From contig OZ059894.1 in assembly GCA_964057225.1 (NCBI GenBank), forward strand, positions 17,452,476 through 17,516,475: DNA of 64,000 nt. The letters run 5' to 3'. Of the stretch, positions 35,624 to 48,019 are shown one piece after another (within the stretch, counting starts at the first letter, position 1; every line of letters starts with the position of its first letter). Source of the stretch: Auanema rhodensis. Taxonomy: Eukaryota; Nematoda; Chromadorea; Rhabditida; Rhabditidae. The position numbers and the translations under genes were made by a program. The notes below the pieces were generated by a model. It was not told the DNA's origin, made no database searches, and saw only the letters and a program-made list of their open reading frames with translations.

Positions 35624-38600
35624 TTATGTAGCTAATGGACGTCTATCGTCTACTGAATCAACCTGTAAATCTGTTGATCCAGCAGCGGAATTAGATCCAC
35701 TGTTATCCTCAACTTCTAAATATGATTATGAAATATCAAATCATATATCAAATATTACCGGGATCAGCATAATTTTCATTGTTGTATGACAACGTGTTTC
35801 GTTCTTGATTTTTCAATATTTTAGCCTGTTTCCATTGAGGTCTCATCAAATAATGAATAGTACTAGAAATAATTTTGAAATATCAAGAAAGATTTGAGTA
35901 AATTTCACTTACCATTGTCCAAAGACGACAACTACTTGGATAATAGCACCAACAAAGAATACAAAGCCTGGCCACCAATCCATAGTTAAATTGAATAAGG
36001 AATTAAAAATAAGGGATGAGATAATTGGACATATGGCAAGAAGTATAGAACAAACTAAAAATATATGAGTTGGCTTGTGTACATGTGTCTTTAACCTACC
36101 AGTCAACAATCTAGCTGTTTGTTCTTTTGGAACCATGCGAGGTAAGAAAGATCTATACCCAGGAGCAATACCACCGGTGATCAAAGCAAGACCAGCAGCT
36201 GAAATGATTGTTAACAATATTTCTCATTGATCTCATTGATCTCTTACTTATGAAGATTTCCTGAGTTGTATTAGCAAGAGATACAAGAAAGAATGAAGTA
36301 GCAGAAGCTGAGATCGCGAATATTATCATTATGCTATCTTTTCCCAACCAGTGAACTAGTGTTAAAGCCAGAGGACCTAAGATTTTTTTTTAATTTTTAA
36401 ATAAAAAAAGAAAATTTACATAAAACCATTCCAAGAGAGAATAAAGATCCACGAATAAGAGAGTAATAACTGAATGTAGCATCATTCCATGAGAATGGAG
36501 GACGTTTTAGCAACAAGAATAAGATAGACATATCTATAATCATATGTTATTAAATTATATTCAATAACAAAGATGTAAACCTAATGAGAGGAATTCGACA
36601 AAAACGAAGAAAAGTGAGAGAATCAGGCACATTCGAGTCCATCCAGGACGCTTCTCTGTGATGACTTCAACAAGAGACATGACATAACCTGGCTTTTGTG
36701 GAGTTTCAATTATATTGATCTCTTGTGAATTTTCTGAAACAAATGAAATATTAGACAAAACGAAAATATTTTGCAATACCATCTAACTGATTATAGCCAA
36801 ATCCTTCTTTTTGTGGGAAATGGGTTTCTCTAACAAAAAGTAAGGTGTAAATAAACGCTAACGAAACTGCTGCTAGTTCTAAATTGGAAAATTTATTAGA
36901 ACTCACATCAGACATGTTTTTCTTACGTAATACAGAAGCTTGAACATAGCTTGCACTGTGCTTCTCAACCGAAATTAAAGCTGGTACAGCTATTAAGCTT
37001 ACAACCAATGTACCCATCAAACTTCCGAAAGATTGAAGAAAAGATGCAACTCCAATACGTAATGGAACTGTGGATGAACCCTTAATTCAAATAAGGTATA
37101 AGCCAAGTTTTAATTAAGTTTCTTCATTATTATATGTTAATAGTTGTAACTTACAGGCTTAAGTTTATGTCTGCAATCATCTGTTACAATTGCTAAGGAT
37201 GTAGCAAATATCGATGAAAGTCCGCCAGTCAAACCTGAATTGATGTTTTTAATCATAAAACTTTAGATATTACAATGATACCTGTGCAAAATTCTCCAAT
37301 AAAATACCAAATATATATATTCCAACTTTCATAGGTCAAACTAGCCATTAGTTGACAGATATTATAAACAACAAAACCAGACATTGAAAACAATAAAGGC
37401 ATCTTACGTCCTACAAAAAAAAAATTTTTTTTCATATTATTCTTATCTACCAAACCGTATTTATCTGACCATGTACCTATCATAGGAGCAATGAGCAATG
37501 TTGGAATCCCACTACATACTTGTAACCAAATTTTCATACTGGATATATCACGTTCAACTAAATCTTGCAATGTTCCATTATTTGTTGTAAGTTGAGCACA
37601 TATAGCTGTTATATTTTCATTTGCATTCTCCTTAAAACATCAAATACTTTGTTAATATTAATAAAAGGAAATGCTTCAAAACTATAGAGAAAGTTGAAAT
37701 TTGTATTAAAAACTTTTTCGAGTCCAAATCTAAGTTACTTTTCAGGAAGGGAATAAGAAATGTAGAGAAGAGATGGAAGAGAGTGATCGAAAGGGAGGGG
37801 GGGGGGGTTGAAAACAAATTCTTTTCTCTTTTAACAGTTTTTTTAAATTTTTTTGACGTGACATACTATGATCACGTATTTATTCATACACCTAATACTT
37901 TATAATTTCTTCACAAACCTGCAATTGTCCAGCTATCTCTACACATCTCGCCCAATATGTGAAAAGAGGTTGTGATGTTAATAGCAGGCCAGTTGAGATG
38001 GATAAGAGCCACATAACAGGCTCAACATTCACAAATCCACTGAAAACAAAAATATAAAGAAAAGCTATTCAGAGAAAATAAAATTATAAAATCTCATTTC
38101 TTTCTTTTTCATTTTGACTTGCAATAGGGTCTAATATCAAATGGCTTAACCTCGTAAGGCGTGCATAAAAAAATCTTGCCCTGCCAATATAGCCTCGATG
38201 TCTTCCCATTTCAAGCTATACTGAATTAATTTTAAAATAAAAGTATAATTATAATAAAGAACGATAGAGCTCAGCATAATAATAACAATTATTTTAAAAT
38301 AGTTTCATATATTAAAAGATAATTTTAAAAAAGAATGATTTACTAAAGAGAAGAATGGCCCCATTTGAGTCGATATGAGACGACATGCTATGGCCGAAGC
38401 CTTCTCCACACTGGAAGCACAACAACAAAATTCTTGTCGAATTCATTTGAAATTCCATTTTAGTCATACAAAGAAATAAAAAGGCGTTAAACGAATATAT
38501 TAAATAAACTGTCTTTTCTTTAATATTTTCGTTTATATAAAAGAAATGTTTGCAAGTAAAGCTGTTTTAAAAAAAAAAAGAAAAACTTCTTTGTAGTAGC

Positions 38601-40957
38601 AGATTAAGCAGAGAGTAAGATATAATTATAATCATCAGTATATTTGTTTGAAAGAAGATTTTCATTAGAACATATTAGATATGACCTTGAAGTAGAAGAA
38701 AAAAACAAATATTAATAAAGAAAAAGAAAAAAAACGGAAAGATAACCAAATAGAAAATTTTAATGTAAATGTTGCCTTCGCTTTGAATATTTTAAAATTT
38801 TAGTAAAAGAAAGAATGTTTTAACGGAATGAAAACTCGTATGAAATAAGGGTAAGTGAGAACCAGACATGAATAACAGAGGACTAAATAGTGAAAAGAGA
38901 AAGTGAAAGAAAAAGATAATTAAAATAAGAGAGAAAGAAGGAAAAATGGAGGTTGGGAAAAGGGAAAATGAGAATGAACATGAAAAGAGAGATAGTTAGT
39001 TTTGACAGAATTTTTAAATATATCTCATCATTGCTATTTAATACTAAATATATTGTATTTTATATCTTCATTCAAATTGTAATTAATAAGAAAATGAATA
39101 TTCAATACCAATAAATATATTTTTTCTTAAAGTTTTCAGGAAAAATATTTTTTTTAGAAATGCTTAATTCACTCACCAGCATCGCTTCTTATTTTCTGGA
39201 GTTTCATCTCTATTCATGTTGGGGCCAGTCAATCGTTGAAGAAAGCTTCTCCGCCTATCCTGAAACATAAATCAGAATATATGACAACTAAAAGAAAGAA
39301 AAATAACTGAAAACCATTGCTGAAGAAAGTGGATTGAAATACTTATACCTTAGCATAATTAGCTAAGTTTTATCAATACTTATTTACATATAGTTAAAAC
39401 AATTTTTTTCCGAATTTTGAGGAGACAAAACATATAATTCACATTTTCTATAGTTCATTCGACTATTTATTCTCCTGATTGAATGACTCTTCAAAACAAT
39501 AAAATATCAGAAGCACTAAACATACTTCACTTTTCATTTTTTTTTCTTTTTTTTTTGGAAAAAAATTTAAAAAAAAAGAAACTAACTCGTGATTCCACCA
39601 TTGCTCAATTTCGTTGACTAGACAGATAGGGAATTGCTTTCGGTTAATATCGGAAAATCAAGTGACCACAGCTACTTATCTGGTCAAGATGATCATAAGT
39701 TCTAATCAGCGAGTCTCTCCTCCCCCAGCTTTCAAAGTTCTAGATAGCACATGAATTTTAGGGTGTTTTGGCTAGCAAAAGACACTATTTTATCAGAAAA
39801 GTAGATATAGCTTTAATCATGTTTTTTCTACAATTTTCTAGACTATTACGATAGTTACAGTACGAGATTGACATTTGATATTAATTCGAATTCAATAAAC
39901 AATAATATTTTCAATATAATAAAATGAATTATATATTCAAAATATTATTGAATGGCAATATTCCAAAAGAAGAGTGAATGAATAATAAAGAACGATTGAA
40001 TCTTATAAACTATATGTAAATGAATTGAAAGTTTATCTTATAAACTCTATTTATAATCCAAACATCCCAATAAGTACTTTTGATTTATATTTCAACATAC
40101 TATACTATACTATACAAGTAATTCTATGATAGAATATGAATAGAAAATAGAAAATACACATTTATATGAGTTTTGAACGAGTGACACAACACTTCTCAGT
40201 CATGTGACTGTCATCTGTTTGCCGTAAGAGACTGTTAGATCTTTCAGATGGGGCAGAAAGAATGACTTGAACAGGAAATCGACCATGTATTCAGACACAT
40301 GCAATGCGACAATGATTGTTATAGGACGAGTTTGCGATAATTATGCGAATTAAACAGTTTTTGGGGAAGTTTATCTATGATCTTTGCTTTCCACTTAAAG
40401 ATATACACATGTTTTGCCCAAAATAAGCTTCCGACTTTAAATTGCATACGAAGAAAATGCTTACCTCATTAAATAACAGTCTTGTATCATCTGTGATAAC
40501 AGACATACTGATTTCTGATCGAAGTGTTGCATGTTCCAAATTTCCGTATCCATCAGGCATAGGATCTTGTTCATCAAAACTACCTGAAGTTTGAAAAAAG
40601 GATATTTATAAAGTTTCAGATAACATGAGTTTAAAATAAAACAAAATAACTTACATCTATATGCTTATTAAATTTGTTGAATAATAATTATGTCAAAAAG
40701 AACAACCGTTCGCATTACTCCTATACCAAGAAATAATCTCGAAAAGTTATATTCACGTGAAATTTTACGTGATAAAGGAATGTCACGTTTAAAAATAATA
40801 TTTGGCATATTCTTATACATTCTAGATAGTTAATGAAACAAAAAAGCTTACCTCCGAAAATTTGATTATCTGTCGGTCCTATGGCATCATCATCATAGTA
40901 ATAGTGACCTGGTTGAGATAATTGATAATTAGGATGAGAAAATCTTCGATTCGACAT
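35624..40957 (-). CDS. SLC46/PCFT-like major facilitator transporter
   Basis: Membrane transporter of the MFS, most like the SLC46 (proton-coupled folate transporter) family. Fourteen exons of the longest form: 40852-40957, 40465-40583, 39177-39259, 37919-38039, 37456-37630, 37282-37410, 37155-37234, 36780-37080, 36581-36733, 36420-36533, 36248-36376, 35913-36198, 35759-35862 and 35624-35715; 663 residues. The first three exons encode a polar N-terminus of about 100 residues. The rest has about twelve hydrophobic segments, the MFS motif A loop GTWSDKYGRKMP after segment 2, an NxT/NxS-rich first outer loop (ENANENITA, NNGT), and FSWNDATFSYYSL in the second half, typical of SLC46. The C-tail is short and polar. 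Two further start exons lie inside introns 2 and 3. The substrate cannot be told from sequence. It lies downstream of glucosidase II on the same strand. Confidence 0.9.
38151..38220 (-). other. Alternative first exon c of the SLC46-like gene
   Basis: Inside intron 3, an acceptor (TTAATTCAG) is followed by 11 bases, ATG and 59 coding bases ending at a GTTAAG donor. The exon ends in phase 2, exactly what exon 4 (38039) needs, giving a 580-residue protein starting M-G-R-H-R-G-Y. The N-terminus is Arg-rich, unlike the long form. The frame fit across a 110-bp intron argues against chance. Confidence 0.6.
39587..39617 (-). other. Alternative first exon b of the SLC46-like gene
   Basis: Inside intron 2, an acceptor (CTGTCTAG) is followed after 15 bases by ATG and a 15-base coding stretch (M-V-E-S-R) ending at a GTTAGT donor. 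It is phase 0, as is the start of exon 3 at 39259, so splicing gives an intact 593-residue form. An acceptor with no upstream exon plus an ATG is what a trans-spliced internal start looks like. Confidence 0.6.
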
Positions 40958-41209
40958 ATTTGAGCATTGAGCTAAGTATGCAACATGCCACAATCGTAAG
41001 TAACTATACAATTGAAGGAGGTTGGCGTTTCCTGGTCAGATGAGAACCAATGATAACCCAAGATAATAAAGTATTGTAGAAACGGGTAAAGTTAACTTTT
41101 AGTAGCTTCAAACAAATTTTTGAATTCCAAAATTATGCTAGTGTGTTATCAATTTTCCATAGCTATCTTTGTATACATGATAAGAAGAGAACTTCAAAGC
41201 GTCTCCAGC

Positions 41210-41404
41210 TCAATGTTGAAAATATGGTGAAAGTTCATTCACAACGACATGATCAACCCAGTACATTATGAAAAAATCTTGCATAGGAACACAACTAATA
41301 CAAGCTATCACATCAACTGAAAAGATCATCATCTGAACATGACAGATCAAACAATAAATTACAATCAAACAATATTTAAAAATTACTGGTAATCTAAAAC
41401 CCAT
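41210..41404 (-). CDS. Small hydrophobic ORF with its own trans-splice-like acceptor
   Basis: A 64-codon single-exon ORF starting MGFRLPVIFKYCLIVIYC, a strongly hydrophobic N-terminus that could be a signal or anchor segment. It has five Cys. A clear acceptor (ATTTTTCTAG) lies ten bases before the ATG. It is 178 bp after the stop of the glucosidase II gene and 253 bp before the start of the SLC46-like gene, all on the minus strand, which fits the middle position of an operon. I recognise no family. It could instead be the 3' UTR of the upstream gene with a chance ORF. Confidence 0.4.
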   Translation of the reverse strand: MGFRLPVIFKYCLIVIYCLICHVQMMIFSVDVIACISCVPMQDFFIMYWVDHVVVNELSPYFQH

Positions 41405-41582
41405 GAAGCAGTACTAGAAAAATAATAAAGCAGTCACACTACCGGGACATTTTTAAACAACGAGGGAAATTTCTAAGAATTTTTGTAAAACACATTTCAG
41501 GTAATCATTTGGGAACGCAGGTAAGGAGTATAGTTCAACTTAATCAGTCTTAGGAAGGTACTCTGCGTCCTCTTACCGTATT

Positions 41583-44500
41583 TCAGAAAGATATAGTGAT
41601 TTCGTAGGATTGAATTATAGATACTAATGGCTTTCTGATAGTCAATGTTTTCATATCACGATCATAAGTGAACTGTAGAGTTTCAGTTGGATCAGAAGAG
41701 CGAATGATCTGAAAATGTCAAATTATAACAGTATTGAAAGTTTAAATTGCAAACCGAAATCTCACGAGGCTCTGTGAGTAATCCTCGAACCTCGATCTTC
41801 TCTATCCAGTTCAAGGCCTCGAATGATCCACCGGTTGGAGCTCCAATAATAGAAGCTTTTTTACCAGAATCAGTTCTGAAAAACTATATTTAGAACAGTT
41901 AAAAAAATAAACTTTACCGGAATTCGACGGAAGCACTAGCATATTTGTTTTGTTGGTAATCGTGAGTTGTTCCATCATCAATGTACAAACTTCCTTTGGC
42001 ATTTCCAGCTTGGTCAAGGGCGACAAAAAGAGTGAATGGATCCTAAACCAGATTTCAATACAACAATTTCAAAAATTAGAGCACCTTAAGCATAAGTGAC
42101 GAAGCTCTTCTAATACGTTGCCAAGTTGGAACAATGGTTCCTCCTCGTTGGAAAACAGGGATTGAATCAATTGGAACATCAATGTAGTGAGATCCATGTG
42201 CTTTTGTTTTACCGGACTCCCAATCATACCACTTAGTATTCTGAATAAAGGTTTGACATGGATAAGATTTAAAAGGATTACTTGTTCAACACCAGCAGGC
42301 AGTACAACATTAGCATTGTAAGTATCTTTGTCGACGATAGGATGAACAAGGAGAGCATTTCCAACCATGTAAGACTAGAATACCACAGATTAAAACATGA
42401 AACTTTGATTAGAAAACTTGCCCTCTCTTCCTCAAGGAATTTCTCATCTTCAGGGAATTCATACCAAATTGGGCGCATTACTGGATCACCAGAAAGAGCG
42501 TGTTGACGGAACAAGGAATACCTATATAAGAAATATTCAACAAATGCCTTATGGCTTTTCTCACCAATATGGAAGAAGGGCATATCTTCTTCTCAGAGCA
42601 GCTCTGATACGGATTCTGGTATCATCAGAAAAGACCCAGGGTTCACGTCTTTTAGTATCAATATGAGCATGAGCTCTGAAAAAAATATTCATAAAAATAG
42701 TTTAAAAAAAGATCCAAACCTGAAAAATGGCTGAAAAGCTCCAGCCTGATACCATCTGGTCAATAACTGCTCGTCAGGGTTACCGAAAAACCCTCCAACA
42801 TCAGCTCCAACAAATGGATTACCAGCAACAGAGAGAGAGAGAATCATAGGGATAGAAATAGCTAAGTGGCCCCAATCAGCAGTGTTATCACCAGTCCAAA
42901 TGGCAGCAGTACGTTGAGTTCCAATAAATCCAGATCTGAATATAATCAACATTTGCGATAATTCATACTTAGAACATACCTGGTCAGAAGGAAAGGTCTA
43001 TCACGCCCTCCAGTTCTGTGTAATTGGCCTTCAAAAGTTGCAGAGTGATAATATAATCCATACATGTTGTGAATCTTAAATAATGAATATTTGGAATAAA
43101 TCTGCTGAAGCTAACTCACTTCACGGTGTTCAATATTTCCATAATGAATAGAATCTCTATCCATAGTGATTTCTGGTCCACTGAATACCTAAATGAATGA
43201 TTCATGTATAAAATTTCATTAACAAAAAAACATACAGATGGCTCATTCATATCGTTCCATGTGAAAAGATTGGGTGAAGATCCAGTATACTTGTCAAAAG
43301 AGAATTGGTTAATCCAATACTTGCGAGTCTTGAATAGAGCATTGTCATATGAGATTTTAAAGAATATTTACCTCAGGATGGAGGAAATCCAAATATTCAG
43401 AGGCTCCAGGCCAGCAATGACCTTCAAAGTCAGTTGTTCCATCAGCTTTCTTGACAAATAACCCTAAGAATAAATTCAGCATAATACAATAAACATATTA
43501 AAGCTTACCTAAATCCTTAGCATCCTTATAGACATAGTATCCGTCATCTTTCTTAATATGGGGATCGATAATAGTAACCATTTTACGTCCCTACAATCAA
43601 AATATATCATATAATTCTTGTACAGGTGTGTCGTACTCGAGCAGCAACTTTGTTAACCATGTCAGTTGGATTTGGGAACTTATTCTTGTCCCATGTGAAA
43701 TATTTTTTGCCATCAGTATGCTCAATATCAAGCCAGATAACATCCATTGGCATATCATACTCATCGAACTTCTCATTAACCTAAAGGAAACCAAAGATTT
43801 CATTTCCATTATTTTTTGTTGATTACTTGAGCAACATCTTGTTCATCGTTGTAATTCCATCTGCACTGATGATACGAAATGGCAAACATTGGTGGTAGTG
43901 GAGTAACCTAGATTAAAACTTCAATGAATTGTGTTCGTATATTTATGCTAACTCCAGTAATTTCAGCCAATCCACTTTGAACCTTTTGAGGAGTTGGACC
44001 AGTAAAGAAGAAAATATCAACAAGACCACTTTCAGACATAAAATGGGCATCAAAGTGGGGTACCGTATCCCCCGATACAACTTTGTCCATCAAGGATCGG
44101 AACATACCCTTCGATGACGCCGAAGAGCTAGTATCAACCCAAGTTTCAGCTGCATTGAGCCTGAAAAAACAAAACACTATGCTATCCCCAAAACTTGAAA
44201 ATAGTTGTATGAGTTCGCTCATTAATTCAAGAGCTAGTATCAATTTTACCATTATATTCGTCATTCATATCAGTCCAACTGATATCAATGCCTAACAATC
44301 GAAAATCGATATATGTAATAATGATTATATAAAGAAATGTCCTACTAACGCACCACAAAGCCCCAACAGTTCTATTCGATTTATGGGCAACAATGTATGG
44401 AACAGCCACATACAGAGCCATAGGATTATTGAGCTCATATTCGAATACATCCAAATTGAAAAGCCTACAATTTCAATTGTAGATGTAATTTTTAAACTGC

Positions 44501-45467
44501 GAAATACCTGTATGGATCAGTGTTTCCTACTGTGCTTTTGAGAGCAAAAGCATCAGCATGCTCGGGAAGACCGTAAGCTGTGCGGAAACCGATGAAAGAA
44601 ACATCAACCTAAGGATAATTTAATAAAAATATATATTGAAAAAAAGAAAAAAAACATACTCCAACACTACTAGAACCGAATGGTTTGCTATCCTTAAAGC
44701 TCTTGAAAGTTTCTTCCCAGAAGTTTTCTGGGTATTCTTTGTCATCTTCGCGAACACGATACTCCTCAACCTAAAATTAAGTTTATGATAAAAAATAAAT
44801 GAATGCTTAGAAAAACCTTAAGCTTTCCATCTCTATTAATTTGACCAACCAATTCATCGAATTCATTGTAAATATCAATAACAAAGGGAGTATAGTTAAC
44901 AATAACCTTTAAAAAAATATAAGAATGAAATACAAAAGAACAAGAATACCTTAGTTTTTTTGTCAGCAGTAACAAGAGTTGCGGACTTGTCTCCGATTTC
45001 AACCGATGAGAATTTAACCTAAATCGAGAAAATCAACTAAAATAAAAATATTTCGCTTTACCTGCTTGGGTTCACCATTCAGAGCAAAGTTAGGCACGAA
45101 ACGCTTACGAATGGCAGCTTCAGTTTCATCAATTTGTACTCTGACAGAGTTCTTAAAAGATATTGGTAAATATAAAATGTTCAAAAAAGTAACAACCTCT
45201 AATCCATAAATGCGAAGAGCTAAAGTATTATCATTGTTTTGAAGCTTTCCTTGAACAAGACTATCTGATGACTTAACAAGAGATTGACTGACAACAGCAT
45301 AGCCCGTATTTTCCTAAAAACAAATAAGTTTACAAACTTTTTTTCCAACTCACAGTCAAGGCACGATGTCTTTTACAAAATCCAGATTGTTCACATGTCT
45401 TAAAATCCTGACGGTTAACTGCCAAACAAAAATGTATTAGAAATATGAATAAAACGCCCGTTTTCAT
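41583..45467 (-). CDS. Glucosidase II alpha subunit (GH31, ER)
   Basis: Trims the two inner glucoses from N-glycans on new glycoproteins in the ER and so controls the calnexin cycle. The gene has many exons separated by short introns. Start [16 protein letters not shown] is a signal peptide. Strong matches to animal GANAB run the whole length: [83 protein letters not shown] (catalytic nucleophile Asp, about 43238-43259), [12 protein letters not shown] (acid/base Asp, about 42870-42903), [17 protein letters not shown] and the C-terminal sandwich. Both catalytic Asp are present, so the enzyme should be active. There is no ER-retention tail, as usual for this subunit, which is held by the beta subunit. 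An acceptor (GGGTTTAG) stands just before the ATG. C. elegans relatives are the aagr genes. Confidence 0.95.
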
Positions 45468-46013
45468 GATGGATAACCACCTAAACCCAAGGTATTATCT
45501 ATAAAAATATATTAAACTTAGTTATTATTGGCACACGAACTACAGAGAAGTAATATATAGCATATTTCAAGCACATATAACAAGGGTATACAAACTATGT
45601 AAAGCACACCGGTGTTCGTGCATTCAAAAATGGGCGAGCCACACGTCAGCATAGCCTTATCTACCGTATACGAAAAATCGGATGTTTGCCAAAAACATTT
45701 TGGACAAGATGAAAGAAAAAAAATAAACTCAGGGCCGAAAATGAAATAGTTATGATTAACCTTTTTTTACGAATGTAGACTGATATATAAATTTGAAATA
45801 AATAATTATACTTGCCTACAATAATTGATTGAATCTGATATTACGATGCACTACACTAGATTTGAATACAAACTGTTTCTTTAGAATTGTTTATGATGTT
45901 TTCTTTTCTGAATAGAGTGCACACTTATGTACATGACTATTCGAACAACTAATCGATAAAAGATAGGCTTTTAACATTTATCATAAATTTCTGGGAAGAG
46001 ATTCTTTCTCAAG

Positions 46014-46101
46014 TTAACAAATAGGGTTATTCACATAACATTGTCCTTCATTCAATGTTGATTCGTAGGTGAATCCACAGAAAGAAATACACGTTATATT
46101 T
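46014..46101 (-). other. Candidate terminal exon of an unidentified Cys-rich protein
   Basis: Following a plausible acceptor (AATAAACCAG), 29 codons run to TAA and encode four Cys in NITCISFCGFTY and EGQCYVNNPIC. No upstream exon that completes it could be found on the minus strand within 1.5 kb. It may be a relic or chance. Confidence 0.2.
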
Positions 46102-47570
46102 CTGGTTTATTCTTTATCATTCTTTAGTTATGCGCAAAAAATTGGTATCATCATGTTGAAAGTGAATAAATATAAATGGAAGCTCGTATAATATTATAAG
46201 AATACAACCGTTCACACCATCTGATGAATTTGAAATGCACATAATGCCACGTTAAACAAATCTTTTACGTGAGATGTTTGTTTTGATATTCTAAATACCT
46301 TCTACTTCACCAAAGTTCTTGGATGAACATCAATGTAAATATTGTACCTTTTGAATTTCAAAATATTCTCTGTATTCATTTTTTCATCTCGAAATTAACG
46401 GGAAAGTGGTTAGATCGACGGTTAAATCGTGGATGGATATGTAGAGCTTCAAGACGGTTGTCCATTGTGTTTGCCCTGCACTCAGATAGAGTTCTCAGTC
46501 CAGATGGAGTTCTTCTGTCTCGTATGTTTGGACAGTTTCAGAATATCTCATGAAAATATTTTCATTATGTTTTCAATGTATGTATGAAACAGTTCTGGCT
46601 GCTTGTTCGTGCTTCCATATGACTTTCGTTTTAAAGAAATTTTGTTAATTAATTAATTATTTTAACTTCATTTATCTACTGTTATCAAACATATTGAGTA
46701 TATCCTTATGTATGAGTTTATTATTTTTTTAAATTTCCTTATTACAACGTGTTCTTGATGAAACTTCATTTCCCTTTGTCCCTGCAAACTGAAAACATTT
46801 GTGCTCCAGAAGCAGAAATGACTATTTTTTACACCAAAATCTTTTGTGCAGCTCAGTTATTTCAGTGATCCTCAACTGAAAGCAATATAATCCTATCTAC
46901 TTATACTATACATCACATAAAACTGTGACAATGCTCACAAATGCTGTCAGATTCTAACAGGTTGTTCAACCATTATTATAAATACCTCTTCTTCATTTTA
47001 ACTGATGTAAGCATTTTTATAAGAAAACTTATAAAGAAAACAGGAAGAGAAAAACATGCTTCAGGACTAGTTCACTACGATCCAAGCAACTGCTGATCGA
47101 AGGTGCCAATTGCTCAGTGCACCTGAGCTACACATCTATTATATTATTTCACAAGTTAAAAAACATACCTCTCCATCATTTTTTATACTTTTTAAAAAAA
47201 ATTAATATACATTCATAATGAATAAGTTTTGAGTTGTGAATAACGATGTATCTTATATCCAATATACTGATAATTCTATTATGTTAATATCATCTGAATC
47301 TGTTTTTGAAAGTTAACCTATATGCAATCCATCTTCATAAATAAAGAAGACAATTATTCTTAAAGACCCTTTACTCAATCCTCAGCTGGTCAGTTCAGGT
47401 TTTCTGTTCTGTTCTGCTGTAATGGTTCAATGGCTACATCTGACTCGTACGCTTATTTTCTGCAAAGAGCAACTGATGAAACTGCTGACCACTCACATCA
47501 GTCTGATTTAATTCAAATGATGCAAGAATCATTTCTTTCTTTTTCTTTCCTCTTTGCTCGTCTGTGAATT

Positions 47571-47571
<1 letters not shown>

Positions 47572-47613
<42 letters not shown>
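47572..47613. repeat. CT microsatellite
   Basis: About 42 bp of (CT)n on the + strand, about 400 bp before the TYW2 start codon. Confidence 0.95.
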
Positions 47614-47615
<2 letters not shown>

Positions 47616-48019
47616 CGTAAAACATTTTCAGATGTATCTCTGAATATCATTATTCAAATAGTCGGAATCATCTTTCAACATTTCAGTTAACATCATGGGT
47701 TATTCATCTAAATTACTATCAAATAAATTATACGACATGACTTATCCACAAACTTCAGCTTTTTACTTTATGTCATTACGATTCTTTTCATTTCCCTCAA
47801 GTTTAGCTATTGAGCCTGAGCTTGAAAGTTTGTTCAAAATTATAAAAAAACTTCATCGTTCTTATCCGATTCACGCCATTATCCAACTGACACTATTTAC
47901 TTTTCGTTCACAAATCGCGTGAAATACGTGAACTTCTTGCTGTTCTGTTAATTCTGCTTAGCTTGAGCATTTTAAAATATGTTTCTTCATTTATTTCATA
48001 TTCAGACAAACTATTCAAT

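Larger units (their letters stand above)
45468..48019. other. Intergenic region between divergent genes
   Basis: About 2.5 kb between glucosidase II (-) and the TYW2 gene (+). Mostly AT-rich. It holds a CT microsatellite at 47572-47613, a possible Cys-rich terminal exon on the minus strand at 46014-46101, and a short minus-strand open stretch beginning with a good ATG context near 46465. The TYW2 acceptor (TTTCATATTCAG) is at 48005. Confidence 0.5.

Noticed and set aside
38340-38420. A further possible SLC46 start exon with an ATG and a GTAAAT donor.
   Set aside because: Its phase does not fit exon 4; splicing would give an immediate stop.
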